Below the pieces are notes generated by a model. The model saw nothing but the letters and a program-made list of their open reading frames with translations. It did no database searches and was not told the origin of the DNA. This document shows positions 51,041-60,771 of a stretch of DNA of 64,000 nt, piece by piece; within the stretch, counting starts at the first letter, position 1, and every line of letters begins with the position of its first letter. A program made the position numbers and the translations under genes. Source of the stretch: an uncultured Clostridia bacterium (GTDB taxonomy: Bacteria > Bacillota > Clostridia > Christensenellales > UBA1242); NCBI GenBank assembly GCA_934757845.1, contig CAKVLQ010000002.1, forward strand, positions 136,808 to 200,807, given 5' to 3'.

Positions 51041-53671
51041 TTACTCCTTATTGTTTTCAAAAATTTCTCTAACATGTGGCGTTGCGACAATTCTAATGTT
51101 AGTTCTATTTGCTGGTCCCGTAATTAGGAACGCACTTCCTCTTGGAAGATTTACAATGTTCTCTGTTTCATTTTCGTTGATTTGGCCAGCCTTCTCATAT
51201 AACGAACAAAGGTCTGACATATCATTTGGCGACAAAGAAAAAATAAACGAGTATTGACTAACGTTTATTATCGCAGATGATTTTCTTGCTATATCCGGAC
51301 TTCCAACGAAATCCTTAACATTTTGCGTAATAACAATTTGCATTCCGTTGTATTTTCTAATACGTTTTGCAAGTTGATACATAAAGTCTAGTGCTATTGG
51401 AAATTTCTCATCAATGAACACGTGAGCTTCATCTATTGCTATTACTATCTTTCTATTTGCACCAAAGATTTGGTTATAATCCCTATTCTTAATTACTTCA
51501 TTGTCTAGCCATTTAAGAACCAAAAGCATTTGAGCATTACCTATCAAGTTGTTTTTGTTTGACAATAGTTTTTGAAAGTTAAAGCATACAAAGTTTTCAG
51601 TTGGATTAAATGTAGTAAATCCATTCCAAAGTGCTGAGTTTCTACCACCTCTTCTGAATTTGCTTACATAGTTTGCTAGGACTTTGTAACAAGAGAGATT
51701 ATATTCATCTTTTTCCTTTTCAATCCTTCTATCAATTTCTTCTGCAAGGTCCTGAAAGATAGGATAATCTTTTGGTCTTAATTTGGTTAAATCTGTCTTT
51801 GCTGTTATTCCCTTTTGATTGTATATTTCAACAATAACTTTATTGAGTAACTCCAAACTATCCGAGTTTATTCCCTGCAAAATCAATCTGAAAAATTCTT
51901 CAAGAAATTGTAGATGTGAATAAAACGAGTTGTTAGAACCATCTTGGTTTTCATCATCTAGTGAAGAAATTATGTGAAATGGATTTATTCTTCCGTTTTT
52001 TGATGATGATACATCAAGCACTCTACCATTAAGATTTTCTGCAAGTGTGCCATATTCGTTTTCTGGGTCAAGAATAAATATCTTTGCGTTATCGCTTGCG
52101 AGATTAGCCAGCAACATCTTTGTGCAATATGATTTACCTGAACCAGATTTACCGATAATAACCGTATTTGAATTAACTCTTTCGTCATCTCTACGGAAGA
52201 AATCAACGAATGTTGGCAATTTGTTTTCTCCAATCAAAATACCGTTTTTATCAATAATTGCGTTACTTACAAAAGGAAATGAAGAAGCAATGATAGATGA
52301 ATTAAGTCCACGAGAAATATTTAGTTTGTTGTAAGTATTGATGTTGCTTGCAAAATAACTTTCGATTTGTCTGCCAAACATCTCTCCAAACTTAAAGCCA
52401 AATTCTCTCAATTTTCTTCTAACATTTTTTTTGTTAGTTGTGTCTTTACCATAGTCGTATGCTGTGATAATGAGTGTTGTATCAAAGAATACTTCATTAT
52501 CGTTTTGCAAACCTTCAAGCAAAACTTGTAAACTCTCCAAGTGAGTTTGTTTATCAATTTGTGAACTTGCCTTTCCCAAAGTATTTTGAGATAAGAGTTC
52601 ATTGATTGCGTTATCTATCCTTTTGATTGCTTTGTATTTCTCAACTGGTTTACACTTCATTACAACCTTTGTATTTGGTATATCAAATAGTTGTTGTCCC
52701 CAAGCATTATCAACTTTCAAAGGATAGTCAGTTATAACAAAATGAGTTAAAGTTTTGTCATTTTGTTTTGTTGATAGGATTTTGAATTGAACATTGTCTG
52801 GATAAATATGTCTGATATAGTCTTTTTCTTCATACTTATCAAACTCTCTTTCATCAAAATCTTTATCATAAGAGTATTTTAAAAAGATTGCTAGTTCTTT
52901 GCTATTAAGCCTTTTGACTTCCAAATTGCTTCCAGAAAGCGTGTTTTCAATAATCTCTAACGAGTTATTTAAACTTCTGCTATCAATGTCATGTAAGACA
53001 ATATAATAGCTGCTGGCAAAAATTTTTTCATTTGAATTTAAACTTTGGGTTAAATTCATTCTATCTTCAATGACTTCTACCCTTTTTCTAAACTCATCTT
53101 CCGACAAGTTTCCATTTTCGTTTTCAGCAATTAAGTGTTGAATACGAGTTAATTCGTTATTGATATAGTCATCAAAGATTACGGGTTTTTCAAGTTTGAT
53201 TAAATCATATTCTTGAAATATACCCACATTTTTTAGTGTTGAAGATAAGGCACCATCTATCAAGTAATTTTGTTTATTTGCCGATAACATATTGAACTCT
53301 ATCGGGGTTACCTGAATAACCCCGGTATAAGTTCCATCTTTTCCATAAATCAAATCGTTTTCTACTTTTGCATAAGGAATAACATTACTTATATGGCTAT
53401 TACCTTTTTTCGATTTACTAAAAGATTTTTTTGCTACTGCAAAACTAACTCCATAAGCGATTGCTTGATAAAGTTTTATTTCTCCAATCGGAATGAACAT
53501 TGGTGCCGAAATCATAAGAATTGCCAATGCAATGATATATTTGTTTGGCAAGTTACTTGTAGCCGCAAGGGCTATGAAAGCAAGTGCAACAATTCCAATA
53601 ATGACATCATAGATTCCAATGCCTTTATAGAACTGCAACTTAACCTTCGTGTTTCTTGGTATTATTCGCAT
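51041..53671 (-). CDS. VirB4-like conjugation ATPase with PrgI/VirB3-like N-terminus
   Basis: The main energy-providing ATPase of the type IV secretion system. In the 876-residue protein residues 1-85 carry two membrane helices resembling the PrgI/VirB3 family, which is usually a separate gene in Tn1549-type elements. The CagE/TrbE region follows, then Walker A GKSGSGKSYCTK (about 502) and Walker B IVIAIDEAHVFID (about 745). TAAGGAAGG precedes the ATG, which overlaps the VirB6-like gene's end. Confidence 0.92.
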   Translation of the reverse strand: MRIIPRNTKVKLQFYKGIGIYDVIIGIVALAFIALAATSNLPNKYIIALAILMISAPMFIPIGEIKLYQAIAYGVSFAVAKKSFSKSKKGNSHISNVIPYAKVENDLIYGKDGTYTGVIQVTPIEFNMLSANKQNYLIDGALSSTLKNVGIFQEYDLIKLEKPVIFDDYINNELTRIQHLIAENENGNLSEDEFRKRVEVIEDRMNLTQSLNSNEKIFASSYYIVLHDIDSRSLNNSLEIIENTLSGSNLEVKRLNSKELAIFLKYSYDKDFDEREFDKYEEKDYIRHIYPDNVQFKILSTKQNDKTLTHFVITDYPLKVDNAWGQQLFDIPNTKVVMKCKPVEKYKAIKRIDNAINELLSQNTLGKASSQIDKQTHLESLQVLLEGLQNDNEVFFDTTLIITAYDYGKDTTNKKNVRRKLREFGFKFGEMFGRQIESYFASNINTYNKLNISRGLNSSIIASSFPFVSNAIIDKNGILIGENKLPTFVDFFRRDDERVNSNTVIIGKSGSGKSYCTKMLLANLASDNAKIFILDPENEYGTLAENLNGRVLDVSSSKNGRINPFHIISSLDDENQDGSNNSFYSHLQFLEEFFRLILQGINSDSLELLNKVIVEIYNQKGITAKTDLTKLRPKDYPIFQDLAEEIDRRIEKEKDEYNLSCYKVLANYVSKFRRGGRNSALWNGFTTFNPTENFVCFNFQKLLSNKNNLIGNAQMLLVLKWLDNEVIKNRDYNQIFGANRKIVIAIDEAHVFIDEKFPIALDFMYQLAKRIRKYNGMQIVITQNVKDFVGSPDIARKSSAIINVSQYSFIFSLSPNDMSDLCSLYEKAGQINENETENIVNLPRGSAFLITGPANRTNIRIVATPHVREIFENNKE

Positions 53672-55046
53672 TTTGTCCTTCCTTATTTAAAATGTTTTTA
53701 CCTGCTTGTGCATGGTTAATAAAACTATCACCTGTTGCAATGTTTTTAGCACGTGGCACAAAATTCTTAGCCATTCCAACAACACCACCTTCGGCAAGGT
53801 CTTTAATCATACCAATAGGCATAGTTGCAATACGAGTTGGCATACCACCGTATTTTGCTAGTTTGCTTGGTGTGTCTGATTTATTTATATAAGGTTTACT
53901 TGTTGGCGAGCCAAATGAATTTGAAAAACCTTTTGCAAAAGACTTTGTAGATTTCTTTGTATCAACAAATCTTTTACCACCTAAAATTGCACCACCAAGT
54001 GTTGCACCTGCTCCAATAGTAGCCTTTGTAAGACCAGCGCCATATCTCATATTACTTAACATTTGCTGTGTTTCATTTGCTCCTGCACTTCCACCAGTAA
54101 GCTGTGCAATAACCAAGTTCGCTTTCGTTACTGCGTATGCTCCACCAATCAAGAACAAGATTTTAACTATTCCATTTTTGAACGAGTCCGCAAAGAATGT
54201 TATTGAACTTATTTGTGGAATTATTATGAAAAACAAATTCATTGAAAGAATAATTCCATAAGCACCCAATACCTTCGAGATTGTCATATCTCTCCAAATC
54301 TTAAAACGATTTCCATCATCAACTGGAATTGTGCTAACACTTATTGGCGAGATAATGTAAAGTAAAACAATATCAAAAATCCTTTGAATAAATGTTACTG
54401 CACTCATGACAAACATAACCATTATTACAATCGAACCAAAAATTCCAATCAAGAAATCCAAGTTTCTTAAATTGTAATATTGACTAACCACACCAATATC
54501 AAAGTAACTAAGTTCACCACTTAGAAACATTCTTTCAATATCTGCTCTTATGGCTTCATCACCAATATAGGCATACTGTCCGCTTGTTACTAGGATTTGC
54601 CCACCTATTGATGTTCCCCCACCTGTGCTTGCAAAGTATGGGTTCATACTGTTGTTAATAGCACCCATCACTGCATTTGTAAGTGTTATTCCTGCAACCA
54701 ATATAAATGGCACCATTAGGAATATTGCAAAACTTTGAAATGCTTTGCCGAGTATTTGTCCTTTGGATTTTTTATTTTCTCCATACGCATATTCACTTCT
54801 GATTATTGCTATAAGGACAAACACTACGAGCAAAATAATTGCAATTAAAAAGATATAAAAGAACGTCGTTTTAACCGTTTTTGAAAGTATGAAATGCGAT
54901 AGCAAATCGGTTTGTTTTCCGTCTATGGTTACAGGTTCAATTCCAGCCAACTTGTAAAAAATCTCTCTAACGAAATCAATGATATAACAAATCGTTTTTT
55001 GCAGATTATATAACAGTTCAAAAATCCAATTTGTTAACCAATCCAT
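53640..55046 (-). CDS. VirB6/TrbL-like polytopic membrane protein
   Basis: A 468-residue protein with about seven membrane helices in its first 330 residues and a soluble Gly/Lys-rich C-terminal third. This fits the VirB6-like inner-membrane channel subunit of Gram-positive conjugation systems. It stands directly before virB4 with a 32-base overlap and after a single-pass surface protein gene. Confidence 0.8.
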   Translation of the reverse strand: MDWLTNWIFELLYNLQKTICYIIDFVREIFYKLAGIEPVTIDGKQTDLLSHFILSKTVKTTFFYIFLIAIILLVVFVLIAIIRSEYAYGENKKSKGQILGKAFQSFAIFLMVPFILVAGITLTNAVMGAINNSMNPYFASTGGGTSIGGQILVTSGQYAYIGDEAIRADIERMFLSGELSYFDIGVVSQYYNLRNLDFLIGIFGSIVIMVMFVMSAVTFIQRIFDIVLLYIISPISVSTIPVDDGNRFKIWRDMTISKVLGAYGIILSMNLFFIIIPQISSITFFADSFKNGIVKILFLIGGAYAVTKANLVIAQLTGGSAGANETQQMLSNMRYGAGLTKATIGAGATLGGAILGGKRFVDTKKSTKSFAKGFSNSFGSPTSKPYINKSDTPSKLAKYGGMPTRIATMPIGMIKDLAEGGVVGMAKNFVPRAKNIATGDSFINHAQAGKNILNKEGQNANNTKKHEG

Positions 55047-55049
55047 AAA

Positions 55050-55577
55050 TTATTCCTCGTCAAAAAAACTTAACAAACTGTCAAAAACAAATCTAGTTTC
55101 ATCACCATCATTTCTTTCAACTTTGATATGAAAATTATCATCTTTATTTACTTCAACTGAACTTTCAAGTAAGAGTGTTACATCAGTTGCTTCGCCTTCT
55201 TTAAAACTAACTTCAACTGATTGTAAATGTTCATCATTTTTATAAAGTGAAAATTTGATATTGCTATCACTTTCTGCTTTTGCAAGGAATACAATACCCT
55301 TTGATTTGTAATTTTGTTTGTTTATAATTTTAATATCTGTGTATTCTTTATTTTCAATTTCAGCGTTAAATTGAATGTTATCTGTAAGAATAGAAAGTGG
55401 AATATTTCTTGCTCCTTCACCTTCTATTTCAACTTGCACACTGTCAACTCTAACTTCATAAGTTTCCTTTGTTGGGGTGCCACTTGGTGTGCTTGCACCA
55501 CAAATTATTATCAGTCCAAGAATTAAAACTGTAAGTAAAATTCCTGCACCAATTAGTATTTTATTTTTTTTGTCCAT
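55050..55577 (-). CDS. Single-pass extracytoplasmic protein of the transfer cluster
   Basis: A 175-residue protein with an N-terminal helix (about 7-28) and an acidic beta-rich ectodomain. The single Cys follows LIII, which does not meet the lipobox rule, so a lipoprotein is unlikely. It lies three bases before the VirB6-like gene and may be a VirB8-like or accessory surface component; this is only positional inference. Confidence 0.55.
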   Translation of the reverse strand: MDKKNKILIGAGILLTVLILGLIIICGASTPSGTPTKETYEVRVDSVQVEIEGEGARNIPLSILTDNIQFNAEIENKEYTDIKIINKQNYKSKGIVFLAKAESDSNIKFSLYKNDEHLQSVEVSFKEGEATDVTLLLESSVEVNKDDNFHIKVERNDGDETRFVFDSLLSFFDEE

Positions 55578-55722
55578 TTCGATTATCTCCTAAACAAGTG
55601 GCAATTCTAATTAAGTCATCTACTGGCACATTCTTTTCTTCAAAGTAAACACATAAAGCAAAATACTGGCCAAATTTAGTTAATTTATTAAATATTTTAT
55701 CTGCAAATTCTTTTTCTGTCAT
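55561..55722 (-). CDS. Small 53-residue protein in the transfer operon
   Basis: A short frame between the VirB2-like and single-pass protein genes has a near-perfect ribosome site AAAGGAGG seven bases before its ATG at 55722. The product begins MTEKEFADKIFNKLTKFGQY and ends at 55561, overlapping the next gene's start by 17 bases; the next gene's SD (AGGAGA) lies inside it. Not recognised. It appears amphipathic and helical. Confidence 0.6.
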   Translation of the reverse strand: MTEKEFADKIFNKLTKFGQYFALCVYFEEKNVPVDDLIRIATCLGDNRNGQKK

Positions 55723-55733
55723 TTAATCCTCCT

Positions 55734-56024
55734 TTAAGCTATTTGAGTTCCAACCCAATCTTGTAAGATAGGCATTGCGATTTTCAATCCGACAATCAAT
55801 ACGAAAATTACGACAAAACCAATAATCGCACCAAGCAAATCTTTTTTCGCTTTTTCTCTTGAACCGGCTTCATCTGCCTTTGCAAGTTTAACGCCCAAGA
55901 TGACGCAATAAATAGTTCCAATAGAACCAACCAAGCCAATCGCTGGCCATAAAATTGCATTTAAGACTTCCAAAACGGGAGCCAAAATAGGATTGAAATC
56001 AATCGCTGCTAACATGTTTATCAT
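55734..56024 (-). CDS. VirB2/Maff2-like pilin-type membrane protein
   Basis: A 96-residue protein with two membrane helices (about 22-46 and 66-88) separated by a short charged loop, KADEAGSREKAKKDLLGAII. This matches the Maff2/TrbC-like small subunits at the start of clostridial ICE transfer operons. CGGAGGAA precedes the ATG. Confidence 0.8.
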   Translation of the reverse strand: MINMLAAIDFNPILAPVLEVLNAILWPAIGLVGSIGTIYCVILGVKLAKADEAGSREKAKKDLLGAIIGFVVIFVLIVGLKIAMPILQDWVGTQIA

Positions 56025-56282
56025 ATAAAAAGTTCCTCCGAAAAAATCAAAAAATTTAATCCTTTCTATGCAACCTTTCTATGCTTTCAAAAGATAAAAA
56101 TGAAGTGGGTTTCACACTTGCATTAGGTTAAGGGAGATGACTCAAAAATGATGCTTTTTTATTTTGGGGCTGAGTCGTGAAAATGCTAGTATTTTCAAGG
56201 CTTTTAGGCACCTAAAAAGTCATTTTGAGCCAATCTCTTATCCTGCTCGTTAAAAATATCAAGGATATTCTTAACCAATTTG
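56025..56282. other. Noncoding segment with nested inverted repeats in the transfer cluster
   Basis: No gene is seen. An outer imperfect pair (GAGAT..CTCAAAA at 56134-56147 with TTTTGAG..ATCTC at 56223-56237) encloses a perfect hairpin TGAAAAT/ATTTTCA (56178-56197) and a near-palindrome TTTTAGG/CCTAAAA (56202-56217). GACTCA (56139-56144) can alternatively pair with TGAGTC (56171-56176). A T-run lies at 56154-56160. This may be a structured RNA, an attenuator or an oriT-type site. Confidence 0.55.
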
Positions 56283-59200
56283 TCAATTCTCACCATTTTC
56301 ATCACTTTCATCAGTTCCTTCATCACTATCAATTACAATGTCTTCCCCATCATCAAAATCGTCATCAATAACGGTTTCTGTAACGGTTTCTTCAACCTTG
56401 TCTGCATAGTAATGATGTCGTGATTTAATCAATAAAATTATTAGTAATACAACCAATGCTCCAAGTCCGGCAATCACTGCCACACTTGCTCCATTAAAAG
56501 AGTAAACTCTTTCAAAAATATAGACTGTTTTATTTCCAGCTTCGTCAATTAACTCAACTACAAATCTTCCAGATTTCTCAATTTCATCACCAAGTTTATA
56601 ATCAAAATTTGCTCCATCAACTGTAACAATTAAATCGCAAGGTTTTTCTGATACATCTTTCATTACAACTTTATTTTTGGTTGAACCACCATTTTCCACT
56701 CCAACCAATACAAGTGTTGGTGGCGTTGTATCAAGTGTAATTTCAAAGCTGTAAGTTTTACCTGTGTTGGTGTCAATGACTTCTACGTGATAGGTTCCTT
56801 CATCATAGATGTAGAACTCTCTATCTACTATTTCAAATTCATAATCTTCACCATTAAAAGTTACGCTTTTGATTTCAATTCCACTTTGCAATAAGTGTTT
56901 TAAATTTTGTTTTTTCTTCGTGATAATTGTAAAGAATGAACTTATCCTATTTCCTAGTTCATCAGTAATTGTGAACGAGTATTCACCATCTTCATTTAAA
57001 ATTTGTTCAAATTTATAATCAAATGGTTTGCCATCTTTATACATAATTATCTTCAAATTTTCATAAGCAATAAGTCTAACCCCGGCATTAGAAATTCCCC
57101 CATGATAAGTGTTTATATCGAAAGAAATTTCTTTGTCAATTTCAAACTCAAATGAAATATAATTCTTTGCTCTATCTGAAATATAAACTACATATTTTCC
57201 ATGTGCTGTTATTTCATCACCAAGTCTATATTCTTCCCTAATCAAGTTGTCTTTTACATACCAACAAGTTAAGTTAGATTCCTGTGATGTTATCCAAGCA
57301 CTACCCCTAGTTTTACCAAATTCTTCTACTCCATATAGAGTTGCTTTTGGTGGTGTTTTATCAATTTCAAAAGTGAAAAAGTAACTGTTGCCATATTCAT
57401 CAAAAAGTCTTACAACATAAGTTCCTTCATCAGTAATCATTAAACCAAATTCGTAATCAAAATCTTCATCATTTTTTGTGATAGAAATGCTTAAATTTTC
57501 TTTGTTAATTAAACGAATATCAAAATTGATATATCTTATTTCTTCTACTTTATATTGTTTACCTTGTGCGTCTGCTATTACAAAATCAATAGATTTATCT
57601 ATGCTAAATTTAACTGTTGTTTGATTTCCTATTTCATCTGAAAGAGTGATTGTGTAATCACCTTCATTGGACAAAACTTGTCCAGATTTATATTCTTTTG
57701 TTATGCCATTAAGAGTATAACAAGCGGAATACTCTTCATCATCATTTGTCTCCCAGTTGGCATAAACATTGCTACCAGTTGTTCCATTTGGTTCAACATT
57801 ATAAAGATTTAGTTTTGGTTTAATTGTTTTGATTGTAAAATTGTAAATATTGTAGTTTTCGGTGTCTGACCTATCTATAAGTTGGATACTATAATTTATC
57901 AAACTATCATCTTCTGGCAAGAAAACAATGGTTGTTAAATTGTTATCAGTTGTTCCATCTGGTGTGAATGTTATATTGTTTTTGCTTACAATAACAAAGT
58001 ATTTATTACTATCGTAAATAAACTTTACAACGTCTTTGGTTTTACCATTATGAGTAACTCCAACAAGTATTCCAGTTGGCAAATCTTTTTCAAACTTGAA
58101 CTCATAAGTGAGTATTCTTCCAAAGTTATCAGTGATTTCAACTGTGTAAATTCCACCTTTATTGAAAACATATTTTAATGTTGCGGGACTTATAAAAATC
58201 AAATCATTGTTGTCAATGTTTGGAAATTCATCATATCCAAGTTCAGAATTAAGACAAATTCCATTTCTATAAATTTTCAAATCTTGAATTGAGTTATAAC
58301 TTTCGCCTTTGTCAATTTTTATTTCAAGTTGTGTGTTTGCATTGATTGTTTTAAATGTTGCTTCTGGCGCCTTTCCAAGCAAAGCAACCTTAAAAGTGAA
58401 CGCATTTCCTACTCTATCCGCAATATTGATTTGGAATATTCCAGAGCCAAGTTCACTAAAATCTGGCATTTCATCAAGATAAGTAAATCTTTTAGTTGTA
58501 TTATCTGGGCATTTGACTTCCATTACCCACCACCTATCATCTTCAAAAATATTTAATATTTCAAAATCTTCATAGTAAAAGATTAGTTCACTATTTGCCG
58601 GAATATCTGCTTTTGAGATTGTTCGAGTAATTTCTTTGTCTTTGCCATAGATTTTTCCTTTTATATCAAGTAATGGTGCTTGAACATCAAGAAAAACATA
58701 ATAAGTTGTTTCGTGTCCAACATAATCCACTTCTTTGATTTGATATAACCCATGAGATGTAACCTGTTTATTAAATGGAACACCATACGCAAATTGCTTC
58801 CAATTTACTGTATCATCTCCCATATACTCATAGTAAATTGCATAGGTTTCATTGTCATCTTTATATTTAAAAGTAAAATCATTTACAATGTAACCTTTAA
58901 TACCATTTATTTCAATGTAGTTCTCAATCACACTATCGTCTATCTTATTTCCATAATCATTCGGATAAATGCTAGAATTTAACCTACAAGTTTGTGGCTC
59001 AGAAATAAATTTCTTCGCATACTTTGTTATTACTTGTAGTAATGAATTTCTATCAAAATAATAAAGATAAAGGTTTTCATCATTTAAAGACTTATACAAC
59101 CAATAATCACCTAATTTGACTGTGTTACCATTTTCAACACGATTTGTTTCTGTAAAATCATCAAGATTATTTAAAGTAAAGTTTGTTACTTTATTTTGTT

Positions 59201-60770
59201 CTTCAAGCTCAATAGCAAAACTTAAAGCGTCATCATATTTAGCAAATGAGTAAGAACCAAATCCTGCGTATCCACTAGGAATGTTTGCCAAATACCATCT
59301 TGTGATTTTATAGTTTTTATTTGTTTCAAGTCTTTCTTTGTTATAGCTTGGTGCAGATTTATCAATAACAAATCTACTTGTTGTTACATTCCCTGCCAAG
59401 TCTTTAATCGTAACAACATAAGAACCTTCCTTATCAAGCCAAGTTCCACTTGCAAGTGGCTTAGTCTCCCCATTGTAAGTGTATGTTGCAAGTTCTGGAC
59501 TTTCAGTATCTTCATCGTAACCATAGTTGACTTGAACTTGGTCCCTAAACACACCCTCTATTATATTTTGACTTTTTGAGCCATCAGAGTGTGTAATGAT
59601 ATTCCCAGCCTTTCTATTATCAAGTGCATTTGCATTATGATATGTGTAAGATACATCTGGCAATTTATCATCTATAAAACAATAGTATGTTGTATAGTCA
59701 TTTTCTCCACCATTTTCAATGTCAACTTTTGTTCTACCAATATTTGAAATTGTTATATGATGTCCATTTTTATATGGTGCAACTTGTGTGCCATATTGTG
59801 GTGTTGCTATGACATCATCAATTTTCACATAATTATTTAAGTTAGTTGCAATGGCTACAAATTCTTTTGGTGCATAATAAGCGGTTCTTCCTTTATATGT
59901 TCCAGTTCCCACAATTTGAGCAGTGGTTAGATTGTTTGACCAATTACGATTTCCTCTTGGCATAAATCCACTCAAAAATGAATAAATGTCAACATAGTCG
60001 TAAGAACCACCCCACCAACCATTTTCCCAATATCCATTTGCATTAAGTGTAACTGTTACATAAGGCGAGTCGCAATAGTGCATATCCGCTAATTTATAAT
60101 ATTCTGGTCCGGGATTTATACCACCATTAAGATATTTTCCCTTCCCTTGATTATTTGCATTTTTGTCGTGAACATCTGATGTAAGACAATCATCTTCATC
60201 TTCACCTCTATCCCAACCAATATGCAAGCTTGCACTTTTGAATTTAGCATTAAGAATAGTTCCTAAAAATCCTTTCCAGTTGTAGTTTAAAACTTGTGTT
60301 TTTACATATAGGTCAGCGGCATAATTAACAATCTCATCACTTTCAGTGAAATTACCATCTTTCCACCATCTAACATCTAAAACACCATCGTCATCATAAA
60401 TTGGACGACCATCAGTTCTTACAATTTTGAAATATTTAACGAATGATGAATATTTCCAATCGCCATTACTTACATTGAATTTATCATTTTTTACATACAA
60501 TGACTTGTATGCTCTAAGTCCACCATCATCATAAGGTTTATTAGCAACTACTCCTGTCGTTGAACTCCATTCATTTGTTGTATTTGTTGTCGTTCCACCA
60601 TTTATTACATCATCATCTGGCAAGATAATTGGTCCTATAATAACACCCATTGTTGACATACCACCGGGCTTTTGTATTCTGTAACTACCCGTTGCTAATA
60701 AAATGGCTGGGATAATACAAATTACGCAAAGCATACATTGCCAAAACTTTTTCATAGATTTATTTTTCAT
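56283..60770 (-). CDS. Giant Ig-like repeat surface protein
   Basis: A 1,495-residue protein with an N-terminal signal helix (about 8-27), a long extracellular part, one C-terminal membrane helix (about 1,435-1,455) and an acidic cytoplasmic tail rich in Asp and Glu. From about residue 440 on it repeats a module of roughly 80-110 residues with the pattern GxYxVxxxDxxGNxxxxxFxIDxxxP, for example GSYVVTIKDLAGNVTTSRFV and GKYVVYISDRAKNYISFEFE, typical of bacterial Ig-like domains. There is no LPXTG. Located between the VirB2-like and VirD4 genes, it may be a mating adhesin. Confidence 0.8.
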   Translation of the reverse strand: MKNKSMKKFWQCMLCVICIIPAILLATGSYRIQKPGGMSTMGVIIGPIILPDDDVINGGTTTNTTNEWSSTTGVVANKPYDDGGLRAYKSLYVKNDKFNVSNGDWKYSSFVKYFKIVRTDGRPIYDDDGVLDVRWWKDGNFTESDEIVNYAADLYVKTQVLNYNWKGFLGTILNAKFKSASLHIGWDRGEDEDDCLTSDVHDKNANNQGKGKYLNGGINPGPEYYKLADMHYCDSPYVTVTLNANGYWENGWWGGSYDYVDIYSFLSGFMPRGNRNWSNNLTTAQIVGTGTYKGRTAYYAPKEFVAIATNLNNYVKIDDVIATPQYGTQVAPYKNGHHITISNIGRTKVDIENGGENDYTTYYCFIDDKLPDVSYTYHNANALDNRKAGNIITHSDGSKSQNIIEGVFRDQVQVNYGYDEDTESPELATYTYNGETKPLASGTWLDKEGSYVVTIKDLAGNVTTSRFVIDKSAPSYNKERLETNKNYKITRWYLANIPSGYAGFGSYSFAKYDDALSFAIELEEQNKVTNFTLNNLDDFTETNRVENGNTVKLGDYWLYKSLNDENLYLYYFDRNSLLQVITKYAKKFISEPQTCRLNSSIYPNDYGNKIDDSVIENYIEINGIKGYIVNDFTFKYKDDNETYAIYYEYMGDDTVNWKQFAYGVPFNKQVTSHGLYQIKEVDYVGHETTYYVFLDVQAPLLDIKGKIYGKDKEITRTISKADIPANSELIFYYEDFEILNIFEDDRWWVMEVKCPDNTTKRFTYLDEMPDFSELGSGIFQINIADRVGNAFTFKVALLGKAPEATFKTINANTQLEIKIDKGESYNSIQDLKIYRNGICLNSELGYDEFPNIDNNDLIFISPATLKYVFNKGGIYTVEITDNFGRILTYEFKFEKDLPTGILVGVTHNGKTKDVVKFIYDSNKYFVIVSKNNITFTPDGTTDNNLTTIVFLPEDDSLINYSIQLIDRSDTENYNIYNFTIKTIKPKLNLYNVEPNGTTGSNVYANWETNDDEEYSACYTLNGITKEYKSGQVLSNEGDYTITLSDEIGNQTTVKFSIDKSIDFVIADAQGKQYKVEEIRYINFDIRLINKENLSISITKNDEDFDYEFGLMITDEGTYVVRLFDEYGNSYFFTFEIDKTPPKATLYGVEEFGKTRGSAWITSQESNLTCWYVKDNLIREEYRLGDEITAHGKYVVYISDRAKNYISFEFEIDKEISFDINTYHGGISNAGVRLIAYENLKIIMYKDGKPFDYKFEQILNEDGEYSFTITDELGNRISSFFTIITKKKQNLKHLLQSGIEIKSVTFNGEDYEFEIVDREFYIYDEGTYHVEVIDTNTGKTYSFEITLDTTPPTLVLVGVENGGSTKNKVVMKDVSEKPCDLIVTVDGANFDYKLGDEIEKSGRFVVELIDEAGNKTVYIFERVYSFNGASVAVIAGLGALVVLLIILLIKSRHHYYADKVEETVTETVIDDDFDDGEDIVIDSDEGTDESDENGEN

Positions 60771-60771
60771 G

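Noticed and set aside
50552..51127. Plus-strand open frame of 191 codons opposite the ArdC-like gene
   Set aside because: It is a shadow of the minus-strand gene, rich in Phe and Ile, without a ribosome site.
55050..55577. Lipoprotein assignment for the single-pass transfer protein
   Set aside because: The cysteine is preceded by Ile rather than Gly, Ala or Ser, so it does not meet the lipobox rule.
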